DNA from: Acanthosoma haemorrhoidale
Taxonomy: Eukaryota > Arthropoda > Insecta > Hemiptera > Acanthosomatidae
Direction: 5' to 3'
Length of the DNA: 64,000 nucleotides
NCBI GenBank assembly: GCA_930367205.1
Contig: OV884014.1
Span: forward strand, 109,381,138 to 109,445,137
Shown: positions 23,886 through 37,039 of the stretch, piece after piece
Numbering within the stretch: position 1 is the first letter of the stretch
How the letters are laid out: every line of letters begins with the position of its first letter
Notes under the pieces: model-generated
Told to the model about the DNA's origin: nothing
What the model saw: only the letters and a program-made list of their open reading frames with translations
Databases searched by the model: none
Made by a program: the position numbers and the translations under genes

Positions 23886-26454
23886 AGTTATTTTATAAAA
23901 ATTATACAATGAATAAACAAGTATAATGATATAGATTATACGTGACTGGACTAAACTGACTAATAAAGGTGATGGGGCTCACCTTTTTGATCAAACTTAA
24001 AACTACCTTACATACTAATTCTAATATATAATCTAATAGACTAGTACAGTGGTAAACATTACTTCCTGTGCGAAGTTTGTGATCTTACCATTTGATTTGT
24101 CTTCTACGGGAAGATTGCCGAGTTGTTGACTTAGAAGCAGATATTAAAACTAGAACGAGACGCAATCATTACATTGGTAGATTTGAATACAGAAGCATTG
24201 CCATAGCCATCTTTTGCTATTCACGCCCAAAGGAAACTTGACATTAAAAAATCAGATGAAGAGCCGTGGCATTGGCCCTTTGCAGAGTTGGGATGTCTGC
24301 ACAGTAGGGCTATTGGTGAGACCGTGTTGTGGCCTTTATAAATCAAGAGTCGCGGCAATATCTTAAAAAGAGGCCGGAAGACCTTACTTCGCCTCCAACC
24401 CTCCGAGGCTATTCAAAGGACGGGAGGGGATGGCGGCCCTTTGGCAGAGTTCCCTCAGACCCATCAGCCCTTATTTCTCACCCCTTCTTTGGGGCAGGGA
24501 GCATAGTCTTCGCGTCGGCCGGCGATAACTCTTCTCTAGGCCCTGGACATTTATCTCTTCTCAGAGTTTTTTTTTTTTGTGTTTTTTACATTCAAAATGT
24601 TTTACCACTCTACTATTTTGCTATACTTCATAGTTTACTATTCGTCTGCTTTAACTCACATTCTCCTGTTTTTCACTCGTCAAAGAATAGAAACAGTACC
24701 CCTCACACAAAATCATTACATCCATAAATATAATATTCGTTAATTTCGGTACAAACCGCTTGTTTTGAAAAATCTTAACACAAATAGGGTATCAATGAAT
24801 GCCTCAAATAGAATAAATACTTCCGTGTGGTTACTAGTTCATTTTGAAAGCAGAAAGGAAGATCGATTCAGAGTTGTGGCCGCTCTGTGGTAAGACAAAA
24901 TAGCGTCGATCGATGGGTTTGTTTCCTTTGAGCCAAACTGAGGGTTTTTTCATTGAGTTACCGGGTGATGTACACCTCGAGGTCGAAGCGCCCCTAATAT
25001 GCCGTGGGTGATTTAGATTCACTTGACCCGAGATTGAAGAAATCGTTGTGAAGATTCCTGTATAAGGTAAATCGTTAATTAATTAATGAAGCTAAATATT
25101 CATTGTTTCGTGAGCGTCCAAGTCAACGTCGTTTTTATTTCCGTCAGTTGCAAAAACTATCGAAGCTTTTTGTATTAGCCTGCATGGCTACACAACCGCC
25201 CTTGTTATCCATTATACCCTCAACAGTGATTGCATTGTGGCATCTAATTTTGTGTTCAGTTTCCTTTACTCGATTCCATTGGAACTAATTGGGACAAGTT
25301 CATGAAGACCTCGCCCCTATTTCTACCCACTGGGCAGGAGCTGTTTGCTCAAGAGTAACATTAATTATCTGGATGAACAAACTAACAATTAGATTTTATT
25401 TAGTTTAGCACAGTTTATCCATTTGAGTCACTAGTCTACGAATCACATTAGTGTTCCTAAATAATAACTAGACAATGGGCAATAGAACAAATCTCAAATA
25501 AAAAACTTGAAGTCTCTCGCGAAAAAAAATTAGATATGTCCTCCAAATGGGCACATACTTTTACCCTGTTGTTCAATACAATCACGTCGAACCCATGCAT
25601 CAAAATGAAAAGGTGGTGGCAACAAAGTATGTGGCTTTGTCATTTCCTATTTGATAAATAAGTTGAGTAATAACATCTACCCAGAAATGTCTGAGTCAAG
25701 TGAAGGTGCAGGTACCCAGTTATCATGAGCCCTGCCACTGTAAGCCTTAGCGGACAAAGCCACCGAGACACAGCCAATCACTCACACCTGATCCCTCCCA
25801 CTAATCCTCCTAATCCCGCGGTGGAGGCCGCACTTTATCTGCGGAATAGACCACCCCCTTCTCTCTAATCCCTTCTCTCAGCCTTGTAATTAAATCTGTC
25901 CCGTCTCCTCTACTGGTTAGTCTTTCGCCAATCTGTTCTTGCACCCCAACCCATCCTTCAGGTAGGCTCACGGGGATGCGCTACATTCATAACCCGTAAT
26001 TGCGATTGTCTATTTCTTCTTGTTCAAATGTCCCCTTTTTCTCTTGTAGTTTTAGAAACTTTAGTATTTGACGGTGTTTGGAGAAACCATGCTAAACAAT
26101 AATAATACCGATGCGCAATATATTAACAGCGGGTAGCAATTAGGAAGAAAAGGGAATGGATCAAAGCGTTTTGCTTTGCGATATCAGCATCGAAGATTGT
26201 TCAATCGATGAGAATTCATTAATATTCATGACTCAACTATTGGAGCTCGCGAAAAATGGTAGAAAAACACACTTTATTACAAGACAAGACATTAAAGTTG
26301 GCAGACCAAACGTTTTATAAACGATATATTCTGCGTATGTCAGCTAAAACACAACGGAAGAAGGGTGTGGTGTCTTCTGGTGGTTCTCTCTCCAGGTATC
26401 CGTGTTTCTCCTGATATTCACCCCATCTTCAGTTGCTGGAAGTTAGTTTGGCAA
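23886..26454. other. Intron stretch without recognised genes
   Basis: No supported gene. A GC-richer block at about 24370-24560 contains a 132-codon + strand ORF (24329-24727) with no recognisable domain. A CT-rich block lies at about 25780-25985. Both are unidentified. Confidence 0.4.
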
Positions 26455-26887
26455 TTTATCTACTGTTATGTACATTCCAGTAGCAATATAGCAACTGTTA
26501 TGCACAGACCAGTAGCAATATAGCAACTGTTATGCACAGACCAGTAGCAATATAGCAACTGTTATGCACAGTCCAGTAGCAATATAGCAACTGTTATGCA
26601 CAGTCCAGTAGCAATATAGCAACTGTTATGCACAGTCCAGTAGCAATATAGCAACTGTTATGCACAGTCCAGTAGCAATATAGCAACTGTTATGCACAGT
26701 CCAGTAGCAATATAGCAACTGTTATGCACAGTCCAGTAGCAATATAGCAACTGTTATGTACAGTCCAGTAGCAATATAGCAACTGTTATGCACAGACCAG
26801 TAGCGATATAGCAACTGTTATGTATAGTCCAGTAGCGATATAGCAACTGTTATGCACAGTCCAGTAGCAATATAGCAACTGTTATGT
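26455..26887. repeat. 32-bp minisatellite (about 13 copies)
   Basis: Nearly identical 32-bp units built from GCAACTGTTATGCACAG and TCCAGTAGCAATATA. Variants occur as CAGACCAG near both ends and TAGCGATATA near the right end; the middle units are identical. Homogenised centre and diverged edges fit unequal exchange. Confidence 0.95.
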
Positions 26888-28681
26888 GCTGGGCCTCTCC
26901 GACATATCTAGACTAGTAAGAAAAGCATTGTGAGCCAAAGGTACCTGTCGAATCACACTGTTCCTGGAGTCTTTGACCAGACAGCCCCTAGCTTCGTTCA
27001 CTCTTTCATCTATGACTTATGTCAGTCGCTTCTTTGACGTGGAGTCTTCACTCGTAAGAACTCATTTCGTTGCATTTTATGACGCTCTTTAAACAGTTCC
27101 TACACCTTCTGATTGTTTTTTCGTATGATTTGCCTGCTCCTAAGTCACCTGGTTCCTGTTCTGTAACCACATGTGTTCTTTCATTCTTAGCGAGTAACAA
27201 TCCAAGCCAATTCCTGAATTTCGTAGCCTAGGAGAGTTCTTTGGGATATTTAATTTTGGCTGCCTAGCCAGTCCTGGTAGTACAGTTCTCTTTTGGTTTA
27301 ATGTAGTTTAAACCACTCTATTATGAATACACCTGTATTTATCACCGACATTAAAGAAAAAGTGGAACTAGTAAACTAGATAGTGGTGGTATTGTTTTGT
27401 AGCCGACCTACCCTGGAGATTGTGCTAGGGAGAGAATGGGGTGTTGAAACTATAGAACGGAGCCTGCGTGGAGAGGAATAGTTCCAGCCCAGCCGACCAC
27501 GAGGCAGTTTGTCATTTCCGTTTCGTTAGACAAAGGAGATTATCTTAATGGTAGCATTGTTTTTATTATGTTTTTTTATCGTCCTTTTCACTCTCAGAGA
27601 ATTAGTGCATCTCTTGTTTTTATTAAAGCCGTCTCCCGCCCTTAATCTTATAGATTTAATTAATTTCTTTTAGAGCAGAAACGGATTGCGAGCAATTTAA
27701 AAGGGAAAAAATGTTTAATGACGGACATTTTAACAAATTCATTAAGCGTTATATCCCCCGACAGTTGTTCCTTCTGTGATAAAAAATAATCTTAAAAGCA
27801 CCCGTCACGATAAATTCGTCTCTTTTCAATTTATATAAATTTGGTTTATTTTTGTCGATTGTTTAATGTCAGTTTTAAATGAATAAGACTAACGAGTTGG
27901 CCTGACTGATAGCCTTGATGAAAAAAAAATGCTGTTATTCCTAAAGTCATGCATGCGATACAGAAACAAAAACCGTGATGACACCGGATCCTGAAAATTA
28001 TGAATTTGAATCGAATTGATGAAAAAGACTGACCTGAGGATTTTGTATGCAGGAGTCAGCTTATTTGACTTACAGAATAGTTTGAGTTCTACTATTCATG
28101 GAGCAGTCCATCTTTTGCTTAGTATAATAGAAGTAGGCTGTTGTGATGGGTTCGAAACCGGATAGGGGAAGTGGTTGTATTTCTGAATAGTCATCCGAAA
28201 GAAAAGATGGTGGGAAAAATAAGTTTCATGTATGTCTGTTGTCAGTTTTTGTTTTTTTTATCACTCCCTGCGGAAAAACCTTCGGGCAGGAATACTAAGC
28301 GGGATACCTGGAGCCGGGTGGTGACCACTGGATAGCCCATGTCCCTGCGCTCTCGTTAATAATGCATCCGGCCACCAGGGGCAGTGTGGTCTTCTGCATT
28401 ATATATCTGACGTGCTTGTACCTATATGGCAGAAACATTGTCTCTGTAACAGAACGCCATTTTATTTTCCATTCGGTATTTATAAACAGAGGTGGCCACT
28501 TCATGGTCAATGTTTTTCTGTTCAAATGAGCAGCCAATGAAATACACAAATTATTCTCTACTATAGGACTTGTAAACATTTGAAGACTAAGGCTAATATT
28601 GACTTTTATCAGAAATAAACTCTAATTTTTTCCATTGAATATTGAAACGAACTTTAGCGAGTACTCTGTTTAAATATGCTT
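26888..28681. other. Intron stretch without recognised genes
   Basis: No gene supported. The 94-codon - strand ORF at 28295-28579 has no family features. Confidence 0.4.
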
Positions 28682-29485
28682 ATTAAAACAACTTTATTAT
28701 GATAAAATTACAATCTGCCTCATTGGGCCATTAGCAATTGTGATAAATGATCTCATTCATACCATATTTGCAATTCACTCGCTTATTCATACAGTATTTA
28801 CCAACAGCCCAGAGGCCTCCCAAATCCACATGGTTGTCACCTCCCTCGCATGCGAAAGAGGAAGTGCAGTCTTGGGAAGTCACCCACGCTCCTCCGTCAG
28901 CTGCGTCACCGGATACGAGCCAGTAGAGGTTGACGAAGAGCGCGAGAGCCACATACGCTCAGGATATGCTTGGAGAAATTGGCCATCCCCAGGACTCCCA
29001 CTATCACGTATTTATAGCAGGTCACGAGGCCACTGCCGTTTCAGTCTCCGAGAAGGATTATAGGGATGAGTGGTGCAGTGCAATGAGGGTGCTAGGGGAT
29101 TAGGATGGTTGAATAGGTAGGTTGGAATTTTATGAACTTGGAAGGAATGAGTTCAAGAATGCAAGGTATATTAGGATCGTTATGAAGGGTTTTGTTGCTG
29201 ACATAATAAGGGGCATTAACTATTGTTCTCAGGACTTTTGATTGAAAGGATTGGATTCGCTTGATGTTTTTTGCTGTCCCCCATAGCTCTATTCCGTATG
29301 TCCAAATTGGCTTAAGTATAACTTTGTAAATTAGTAATTTGTTTTCTATTGAGAGATAGGATGCCCTTCGAAGTAGTGTGTACAGTTGTCCAAAGCGTCT
29401 GTTTAGCTCTTGTATTTTTAGCCTCTTATGTGGGTTCCTGGTCAGTCGTTTGTCGAGATGGAAGGCCTAAGTACCTAAGTAATAT
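28682..29485 (-). mobile_element. Jockey-like LINE family A, RT C-terminal fragment plus 3' UTR
   Basis: The - strand carries remnants of LLIYKVILKPIWTYGIELWG, then IQSFQSKVLRTIVNAPYYVS, followed by the full family UTR down to ATTACAATCTGCCTCATTGG on +. The first ~60 bp (near 29480) retain the YLG...HLDK region, out of frame. A second LLL-type start and several stops show decay. It is one of the longer copies and ends at an A-rich tail (T-rich on +) near 28685. Confidence 0.8.
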
Positions 29486-30774
29486 GTACTTGAATACCTA
29501 AGTACTCTACCTTGGGAGCGTGCTGTAGGAAGGCTTAAGTTTTCTGGACCGAGAAAGTTTGACAATATTTTAAAACGGACCTTGGAGGAAAATGACCGGT
29601 AACCACTGGTGTAGCTTGCATGTTTGTTTAAGTGAGATAACGAACATTTATTGTAGATTGTCTCATGTAACCTGATTAGGGAGGGAGAGAGACAGGATGT
29701 ACGCCCCATGTAATTCTTCGTGCTCATTTAAAATATGTACGCTTTGACCTAACTACAATAAAAATTAAGGAAGTTAGTTATTATATGATTAACTTTAAAA
29801 TTATATATATGTAAGTGAGGAGCTCAAATGTAAAAAATATAAATTGTTTTAAACATATTTATATAGAGTTCAGTAATAAAGAAACAAAATGAAATCTACG
29901 TCCGTTTGTAGCATGTTGTTGAATAAGGTTGTTAATTTGTTGCTGCTAAAATGTTTTGGACAACCAACCAACCCTTTTCTACCCTTTACTAGTCATTATT
30001 AAAACTAAATAAAGTTGGCCGGCAAACTTCTCCTTTCCTCGTGATCCAAATTAAAATCTGATTAGATCCCAAAGTTTCTTATTTAGTTGCTTTCGTTCAT
30101 AAATGGTGAAACAGCTTATCAAAACAAAAATCCACCTAATTAATGTTCTTTCCTTAAGAACAACCAGTATATTAAATTTGTACTTCTACTTAATTGGAAA
30201 TTGTGTTGAAAATCTGTTGGGCTAGTTAATAATATTTATTGAAACATTCTCTGGCTAAAAATTATTGAAAATTCAAAAGTCCACACAACATACCTTTAAT
30301 GAAACACATTCATTAATTGTGAATACGAAATGTACTTTGGTATGTGTATCCATCATATGCTTTAGAGCAGTGCTCCTAAAAGGATACAATAGACGGGGAA
30401 TTTAAAAATTAGTTTTCAAAAACGCACCTGAAATTAGAATTAAAGAAACAGAAGAATTAAAAAAACAAAAACGGTGATTCAATAGTGTCTTATTTCTCTG
30501 ATCTGTTTTTGTTTTTTTCGTCCCTCCGCCCTAAAGTTTACCCTAACGAACCGTTTACACATTGACAATCATACGTAGACCGTAAAAATATATACATTGA
30601 TGAAAAGGCTCGCCGAGGTTTGGATTTAAGGTGCGATATGTGAGTCAATCTGTCGTCAAACACCTTTGTCACTCGGATCGTGTTTATTTTAATTTCTCTC
30701 CTTGGAAGGTCGTTAGTCATCTTAAGGCTTCCATTGATTTATTGCTCTAAACCCAACGTTTACACGTCTGATAT
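29486..30774. other. Intron stretch without recognised genes
   Basis: AT-rich with no supported gene or element. Confidence 0.45.
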
Positions 30775-31700
30775 TGTCGGAGCCTGATTTAAAAACACCA
30801 CAGTTACTGCTTTCGCGGATGACATAGCGGTGTACAGTAGCAGCATGAGTGCCAAGGTAGCTCTAACACAGGCTGAAGCAGCCTGTAACCAGATCAGTGA
30901 GAGATTGGGGAGACTCAATATCTCTGTAAACGTGGGTAAGACTGACTGTGTAATTTTCTCTTTCCAAAAGGGAAAAAGCCCACTACCTACTAGTTACATA
31001 GTAGGAACGGAGGAAAATTCACCAGCCAACAACTTAGTATATCTGGGAATTAAAATGGACAGACCTCCATTTTAGTAACCATTTTACAAAGAAGTTGAAG
31101 CAAACACGCACGATCTATTACTGCGTCTCAAGCTACTGATATACAAGAGCATACTCAGGCCTACTCTGCTGTATGGTGCACAACTTTTTCGTTATCTGAC
31201 GTTTATGACAGCTCGGCGGCTCCAACAATTCCAAAACGGTATACTGATGAAAGTGGTCAGAGGTACTTCATTCGAGCTGCGATATCTTTGACACAGTGAG
31301 CTTCACGATATCTTTGAGCTTTCTACGGTAGATGAATTCATCCAACGTAGACATATCAAATTTTTCACCTCCCTACAGTACTTGACAAACCCCCGCCCCT
31401 TTCCCCCATAGCAGGACGCTGTCGCGGCAGGAACGCTTTAGTCTTAGGTTCTAGATATAGGTTTAAAATTTAGTTTGTTTCCCAGTGTAAGCTGAAGGTG
31501 AGCCTCATCACCTAGTGTGTGTATGTGCTTTTTGACTATTAACTTCAAAAAGATAATGTATCATATTTATGCACCCCTTCGAATGCATCTGTGTATGCAG
31601 CACGAGGAGAAAAATGTAAATCCAAAATAATTTATTTATTTATTTTTTGTTCATTGTATACTTATATAAATAAAGAGGTTTTGAAATAAAAAAAAATAAA
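30775..31700 (+). mobile_element. Jockey-like LINE family B, RT fragment with FADD catalytic box, to 3' tail
   Basis: At 30805-30835 the frame reads TAFADDIAVYSS, containing the catalytic FADD box of a reverse transcriptase. It continues through LNISVNVGKTDCVIFSF and NNLVYLGIKMDR. After a stop and deletion near 31075-31130 the sequence resumes with LLIYKSILRPTLLYGAQLF, then TARRLQQFQNGILMKVVRG, FIQRRHIKFF and LTNP. The UTR holds GGTGAGCC and CGAGGAGAAAAATGTAAAT and ends in AATAAA signals and an A-rich tail at about 31690. Family B is the same as at 55775 and 21831. Frameshifts and stops show it is inactive. Confidence 0.83.
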
Positions 31701-33030
31701 ATTGTGAGTTCTTGCCGTGCAGGGTTGAATGAAGGCCTCACGTGATATTTGTGTTAAGAAAAGGGTTGTTGTAAAGTGAACCTAAAAAAAACCTACTATG
31801 TTTTATTTGTGTTTTTAATTAGAAATAAAATATGTCCAAGTAGAATAAGTCGTGTAAACCAGGGTGATGTGTTTTGCGAATATGCGGAGAATACACGTTA
31901 AAAGAAAACTGAAAAACTCTTAGTGACTTTGTAAAGAGAGCTTATCTTAGATACTTTGGTGTTAGGCTTGGTGATCAAGATAAAACATGGATACCACCTC
32001 AAGCCTGTAAAACTTGTACAGAACATTTGTGACAGTGGACTACGGGGATATGAAAAAGTTTGAAATTCGGCGTACCCATGGTTTGGAGAAATCCAAAAAC
32101 CACTCCGATGACGGCTATTTGAGCATAGTAACTATTATTTCTTATTTATAAATCTTCACTAATAGAAACGGACGATAATTTGCAACACTTCTGCAATTTG
32201 AATCGATGTATATGCACTCATACATATAAAATCTTGTTAAAGTTAAATAGAGCTCCCAGGCTAGTAATGTATGGTACTTAAGAACTTAAGGCACTCTCCC
32301 TCCAGCGAAGGACGAGGTACCCATTCACTGGCCCTGTTACAGACAGCCCACTGGCGCCACCTGTTGGTGGGATAATGTATTTGCCCATTAGGGGTGGTTA
32401 GGGGTGAGATGGCGCGTCAAAGCTGTCCCGCACAGACACACATACCCTCGAGGGTTGTCACCCTATGAATACATAAAGACCCCGTCTGCCCTTCGTGCAC
32501 TGTCCGTATGTCCTATGCCTAATCATATTTCATCCCCTAATATGAAGCCGAGTAATCTGTACTAAACGCATCCGAATTAGTTTTTCTTGCCTGAGAAACT
32601 AATACATTCATTACCCAAAGACGAACTGATGATTTATCGTACGCATCAATGATGACTTACAGTATCTAAGGTCTTTCAACGTAACCGGGTGAACCAGATC
32701 CGATTCTAGTATTTCCTTAACTAAACTAATCTATTCCATAAAATGTTTAACATGTGACAGATTTTTTGTTACTTAATTGTCACATTATTAAAAACTATTT
32801 GAAAATTCTGATTCGTTTTAGTTTGAAACGCGATAAATCCAAAATCCCACCGTTTTTTTTTTTTTAGTTCTTACCCTTTTAAGCTATCATGAAGAAATAA
32901 AAGAGCTGGAATTTTCGTTTTTGCGTACCATTTCAAAATGGACGAAACCCCAGACATTTCTTCAGCTCACACTAGATATTGATGCAAAGTACAAAGTTAT
33001 CTTATTGAAAAATTGCATTAAAATAGTATT
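31701..33030. other. Intron stretch without recognised genes
   Basis: A GC-richer section at about 32280-32500 is unlike its surroundings and may be an old element, but I cannot name it. Nothing else supported. Confidence 0.4.
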
Positions 33031-33035
33031 ACAAA

Positions 33036-33427
33036 TGTCGGGTAAGATATTGTCGAATATCCCCAAGGTGGGGCGGAGACCCTGCCGTGGGCTAGGGTCG
33101 CTACAACCTCTAGCCGCCGTCCGGCGAGCGCCAAGAAAGAGAAAGAGCGGGTGGACCTGTGGTCTTTCACCCTGGCTGCCGGCCTAGACTGCGGGCAGCC
33201 TAATTCGTTTTGATCTGACTCCATAAGATCTTAGAAGGTGAGCCCCGACAAAGCACTATGTTCATGAGAAGAGGTACAGGGTAGGTTTATAGGTAGTTCA
33301 TGTGGTCTTCGAATGACCGCGCATTCACACGCTATAAGCTTTATTTGTACAAATATGGTAACAGATATTTTCTGGGCCGAGATGAGGGTAACTTTTAATC
33401 ATTCGTAATTAAGAGGTGGCCACAACA
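33036..33427 (+). mobile_element. Solo LTR-like element, family L variant with CACAACA end (short copy)
   Basis: It begins TGTCGGGT at 33036 and ends AAGAGGTGGCCACAACA at 33427. The flanking pentamers are ACAAA (33031-33035) and ACGAA (33428-33432), 4/5 identical. The middle (about 33060-33200) is a GC-rich block not seen in the other copies. It then rejoins the family at GCACTATGTTCATGAGAAGA and the AATCATTCGTAATTAAGAGG end shared with the copy at 7049. ORFs on both strands in the GC block are fortuitous. Confidence 0.7.
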
Positions 33428-33489
33428 ACGAATATTTGAATTTTATGCTTTTTAATGGTACAGACTGGAGCTAAGGAGATTGCATTAGT

Positions 33490-33575
33490 TAGCCTATCTC
33501 TTGATATCTATAGCTCTGTGGGAAGAGCACCTGGGCGAAGACCTGTAAGTCCGAAAAATAACCATAAGCAGTGGT
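33490..33575 (+). repeat. tRNA-like SINE relic
   Basis: TAGCTCTGTGGGAAGAGC resembles a Pol III A box and D arm, with a GCTC/GAGC stem. It is followed by GGGCGAAGACCTGTAAGTCC, a layout often seen in tRNA-derived SINE heads. The B box is degraded. Only one copy was seen. Confidence 0.4.
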
Positions 33576-34586
33576 AGCAGTTAATTGCTTCATTGTATAT
33601 TAAAAAAAAATCAATTCAAGTGTGGTTTGGTGGGCAGACATTGTAAGGATTTATTACGGTTGATATTAAAATGCCTTTTTTTTTAATTATGGTTTGACTA
33701 AACAAGGCAAATTTACTGTTGATTAGATATAAGTAGCAATTGTCAGTGGAGAGAAATATATTTTGAATACCGTGTAATTAATTGATGAAGCGTGGGTAAA
33801 GACAAGATGGGCTTGAAGAAAGGGTGAAAAGAGGGTAGAGTGTACGGACAAATGGAGGGCAAGGGTTTCTCAAGAGAAAAAAAAGAAAATATATTAAAGG
33901 CTGAAAATAGCAATAAAATAGAATATTGAATGAGCAATTGATTCTGCGTGGATCACGCGGGAGTGAGGAAGTTAAACTCCGAGCGAGAAGAGACCACAGA
34001 CCACAGACTATAGAACCAGCTAGTTACGCTAGAGTTAGCCCTAAAGCTTTGTACCGTTTGCCTAACGACCCTTAACCATAACCCAATCCACTGCACCAGC
34101 TATTCTGCATCTTTAGCTCTTCCAGTGCTATCTGGATGGACTTCTTACCAGTATCTACCACCTATTTATAACAGAGGAGAAGTGAAGCAGAAAAAATCGC
34201 TTAATTCTGTAATGTCTTGATGGACGGGCAGTATGAAAGTTCTAAGTAAACTTAAAGCAGAAGTATCGACTCGTGAGGAGTTCTTAAATTGTGAAGTGCA
34301 ATAAAGACATTAGTTATAATATATTTGTTAGAGATATGAAACATTCCATATAATTTTAAGCTGTTGGATTTACATCTTTATAGATTTAGATCAATAAACT
34401 CGTATGCATATCCCGTATGTACTAATGTTATGTGAAGTGGCAATAAAAATTGAATTCGGCTTCGGAACATTATATACTCAAATTCATTATTACATAAGAT
34501 GCTAACATTACGTATGTATGATATCCGATAGCAACTAATATGTTTATTACTCTAAGACAGAGAAATATTTACAATTCTCATAATTA
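33576..34586. other. Intron stretch without recognised genes
   Basis: AT-rich, no supported features. Confidence 0.45.
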
Positions 34587-35030
34587 AGTTCTTTATTGTG
34601 CTAAAATTACAATCTGCCTTATTAGGCAATAAGTAATTGAGATAAATTTTCACATTCATACCATATTTACAATTCACTCGCTCATTCATACAGTATTTAC
34701 CAACAGGCCTCCCAAATCCACATGGTTGTCACCTCCCTCGCATGCGAAAGTGGAAGTGAAGTCTTGGGAAGTCCCCCGCGCTCCTCCGTCAGCTGCGCCA
34801 CAGGATATGAGCCAGTAGAGGCTGACGAATGAAAAGGCGAGAGCCACATACGCTCAGGATATGCTTGGAGAAACTGGCCATCCCCAGGACTCCCACTATT
34901 ACATATTTGGTGGTGAGGTCATGAGCCCACTGCCGTTTCAGTCTCCGAGGATGATTATAGGGATGAGTGGTGCAGTGCAATGACTGTGCTGCGGGATTAG
35001 GGTGGTTGGATAGGTTGCTATGGAATTTAG
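34587..35030 (-). mobile_element. Jockey-like LINE family A, 3' UTR fragment
   Basis: - strand copy from the coding remnant HCTTHPYNHPRRLKRQWAHD (near 34920-34980) down to AAAATTACAATCTGCCTTAT on +. It carries the family GAGGGAGGTGAC and CCAGGACTCCCAC words. It is 5' truncated at about 35030. Confidence 0.78.
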
Positions 35031-36188
35031 GATTCTAAATTGAACTAATTGTTCGAAAACAGTAACAGAACCATTCCTCACTAAAACGAAATGCTAACTT
35101 ATAATTTAATACTACGTCCTTACATACCTACCAACTCATGTACAATAAATAAAACTCCACACAATACTTTCGGTCCACCTGTCGTGTGGCCAGTCATAAA
35201 ACAAACTGTGAAAGTGGATTTGATTGCTGGCTGATGAATCATGATTTAGTGACTATTTTACCTTTGAAGAAGCATTGGGTACCTGAAGATGCAATAAGGG
35301 CTAAATGTTCCGCACTATCGAGCATGCAGAGAGCTCTCCTGACAGGCAGAGAAGGGACAAATGGACCAGGCTCCAGTCGATAGGGCAAGAATGATACTTC
35401 AATATCCTGCTCAATACGGCGTGTCCTGGCCAATGTTCCGAGCCAGTGAGAACGGAACCGTGTCTGGGACTCCTCTCCATCTGGTAATAAGCATCTAGCC
35501 GTCAAAGGGATTGCTGGAAAGGTCGACTTCTAGCCAATATACCACTGCACTCTCCTCTTTATGCTTCGTCGATCTCACATCAATCCCTTGGATTCTTTAC
35601 CCCCAGTGAGTATGCAACTCGGTTAGCCTGTGGCCGAAACTCTGTCAAATTGTCCAACTAATAAAATAGAGTCCCCAATCGAGAAGTTGTAATGATATAT
35701 CGATCAAAATTATAAAAACAGCTTTATTCTCTTTCCACAAATGATACCCAACCTTCAAATATGTACCTCCTAATAAAATACTCCTATAAATTCCATATTA
35801 GTTTATTTTACGCCCACCAGCGTAAATCATATAATAAATAAATAAAATCTTTTTAAATTTTGAGAGCTTTGGAAAAAAAAACCACAACTGGTAATTTAAA
35901 AAGCGCTTTCGGCAGCTCTAAGATGTCATGTCCACTTATCTCCATCCACTTGCAATAAAATAAAAAGTTAAATGATAAAAAACTTTTACCTGTGCATGCG
36001 AGATAAGTTAATGATATTCAACGAAACACTTGAAGAAAAAGAAAAGAGGTTGAACGTGATCACAGATCGAGAGTTGTCACAAGACTGTTTTTATTTGAGC
36101 CTTTTAAAGCCTCTCTAAATACATTCGTGGTGTTTACATCCCGGGGACTTGAGGAATAGGCTGGCTACCTACGATGTCCAAACCTTAA
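35031..36188. other. Intron stretch without recognised genes
   Basis: A GC-richer section at about 35280-35510 has overlapping ORFs on both strands and no recognisable family. A string near 35857-35880 (GAGAGCTTTGGAAAAAAAAA) resembles the extreme 3' end of LINE family C, + strand, but is too short to call. Confidence 0.4.
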
Positions 36189-36193
36189 CACAT

Positions 36194-36748
36194 CGTAGCG
36201 ACCGCTAACTACTTAAGTTAAATCACCCTATACTCTATTGCATATACATTGTAAGCAAAAGTAAAATAACAGGAACTAAATGTATTGTAAATCATTGTAA
36301 AGTGTTTAGCAATAAAACGCGGAAGCCAAACAGTCATAAACTTAGCGACCCTTTTAGGCCCTCTCTACCTCCAGGGATTGCCCCGGGTCGGGTCAGCAGG
36401 TGGCGGTCACGTGCCTCTCTACCGGTCACGCGCCTCGTGACAGCTGTGCGCGGGAACCGCCGCCGAATTAGACCCTCGCCGCCTCCCGGCAGGAAGTAGA
36501 AACGATATTTAGCCCAGGGCTTCTGGTCCTGTAAACCAGTCTCCTTGCAGACTCTCTGGCGACCTGTACCCGTGACGCTTGCTTGTTCTCCGCTCGAAAC
36601 TCTGAAAACTTGACTTATTCTTTATGAAACCTCTGTACCTCTTCTCTTAAACATAGTGTCGGGGCACATACCTATCATAAAATGGAGAATAATCCGCACT
36701 CGTCACCAGGGCTAGGGTGATCAGGCACCTCTTAGTGACGACCCTACA
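36194..36748 (-). mobile_element. Solo LTR-like element, family L (inverted copy)
   Basis: On the - strand it starts TGTAGGGTCGTCACTAAGAG at 36748 and ends GCGGTCGCTACG at 36194. The flanking pentamers on + are CACAT (36189-36193) and CTCAT (36749-36753), 4/5 identical. The AT-rich end (TATACTCTATTGCATATACA on +) matches copies at 4089 and 44203. A very GC-rich middle at about 36355-36500 is specific to this copy; the 65-codon ORF there is fortuitous. Confidence 0.7.
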
Positions 36749-36753
36749 CTCAT

Positions 36754-37039
36754 AATTATGGCCACAGTCATAAAATAAAATTATTCAACTAACTGTGATG
36801 AACTGTACTTATATTGTAACTGTCTTTCTATTCTACTACTATTATAAAAATTCTTAAAATTCAAAAAACAAGATTAAAAACAATGAAAAACTGTTAAGGA
36901 AATGTCATCTCACGGGTACAAATCCAATAGATTATGAAGGATATTTAAAACCATAGTATATTTTGATATTTTAACAAGGCCTGCTACATCCACGCTCTTC
37001 ACTCTACTACTGGCTTTGTCCAGGTATGGGGTTGGCGGG
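36754..37039. other. Short intron stretch, nothing recognised
   Basis: AT-rich, no supported features. Confidence 0.4.

Noticed and set aside
24329..24727. 132-codon + strand ORF
   Set aside because: The longest open frame but one; low-complexity C-terminus, no recognisable domain, no splice context, and it sits in a composite GC/AT junction.
26455..26887. CRISPR-like look of the regular 32-bp array (also the 73-bp array at 14098)
   Set aside because: Units are directly tandem with no unique spacers, in a eukaryotic intron; these are minisatellites.
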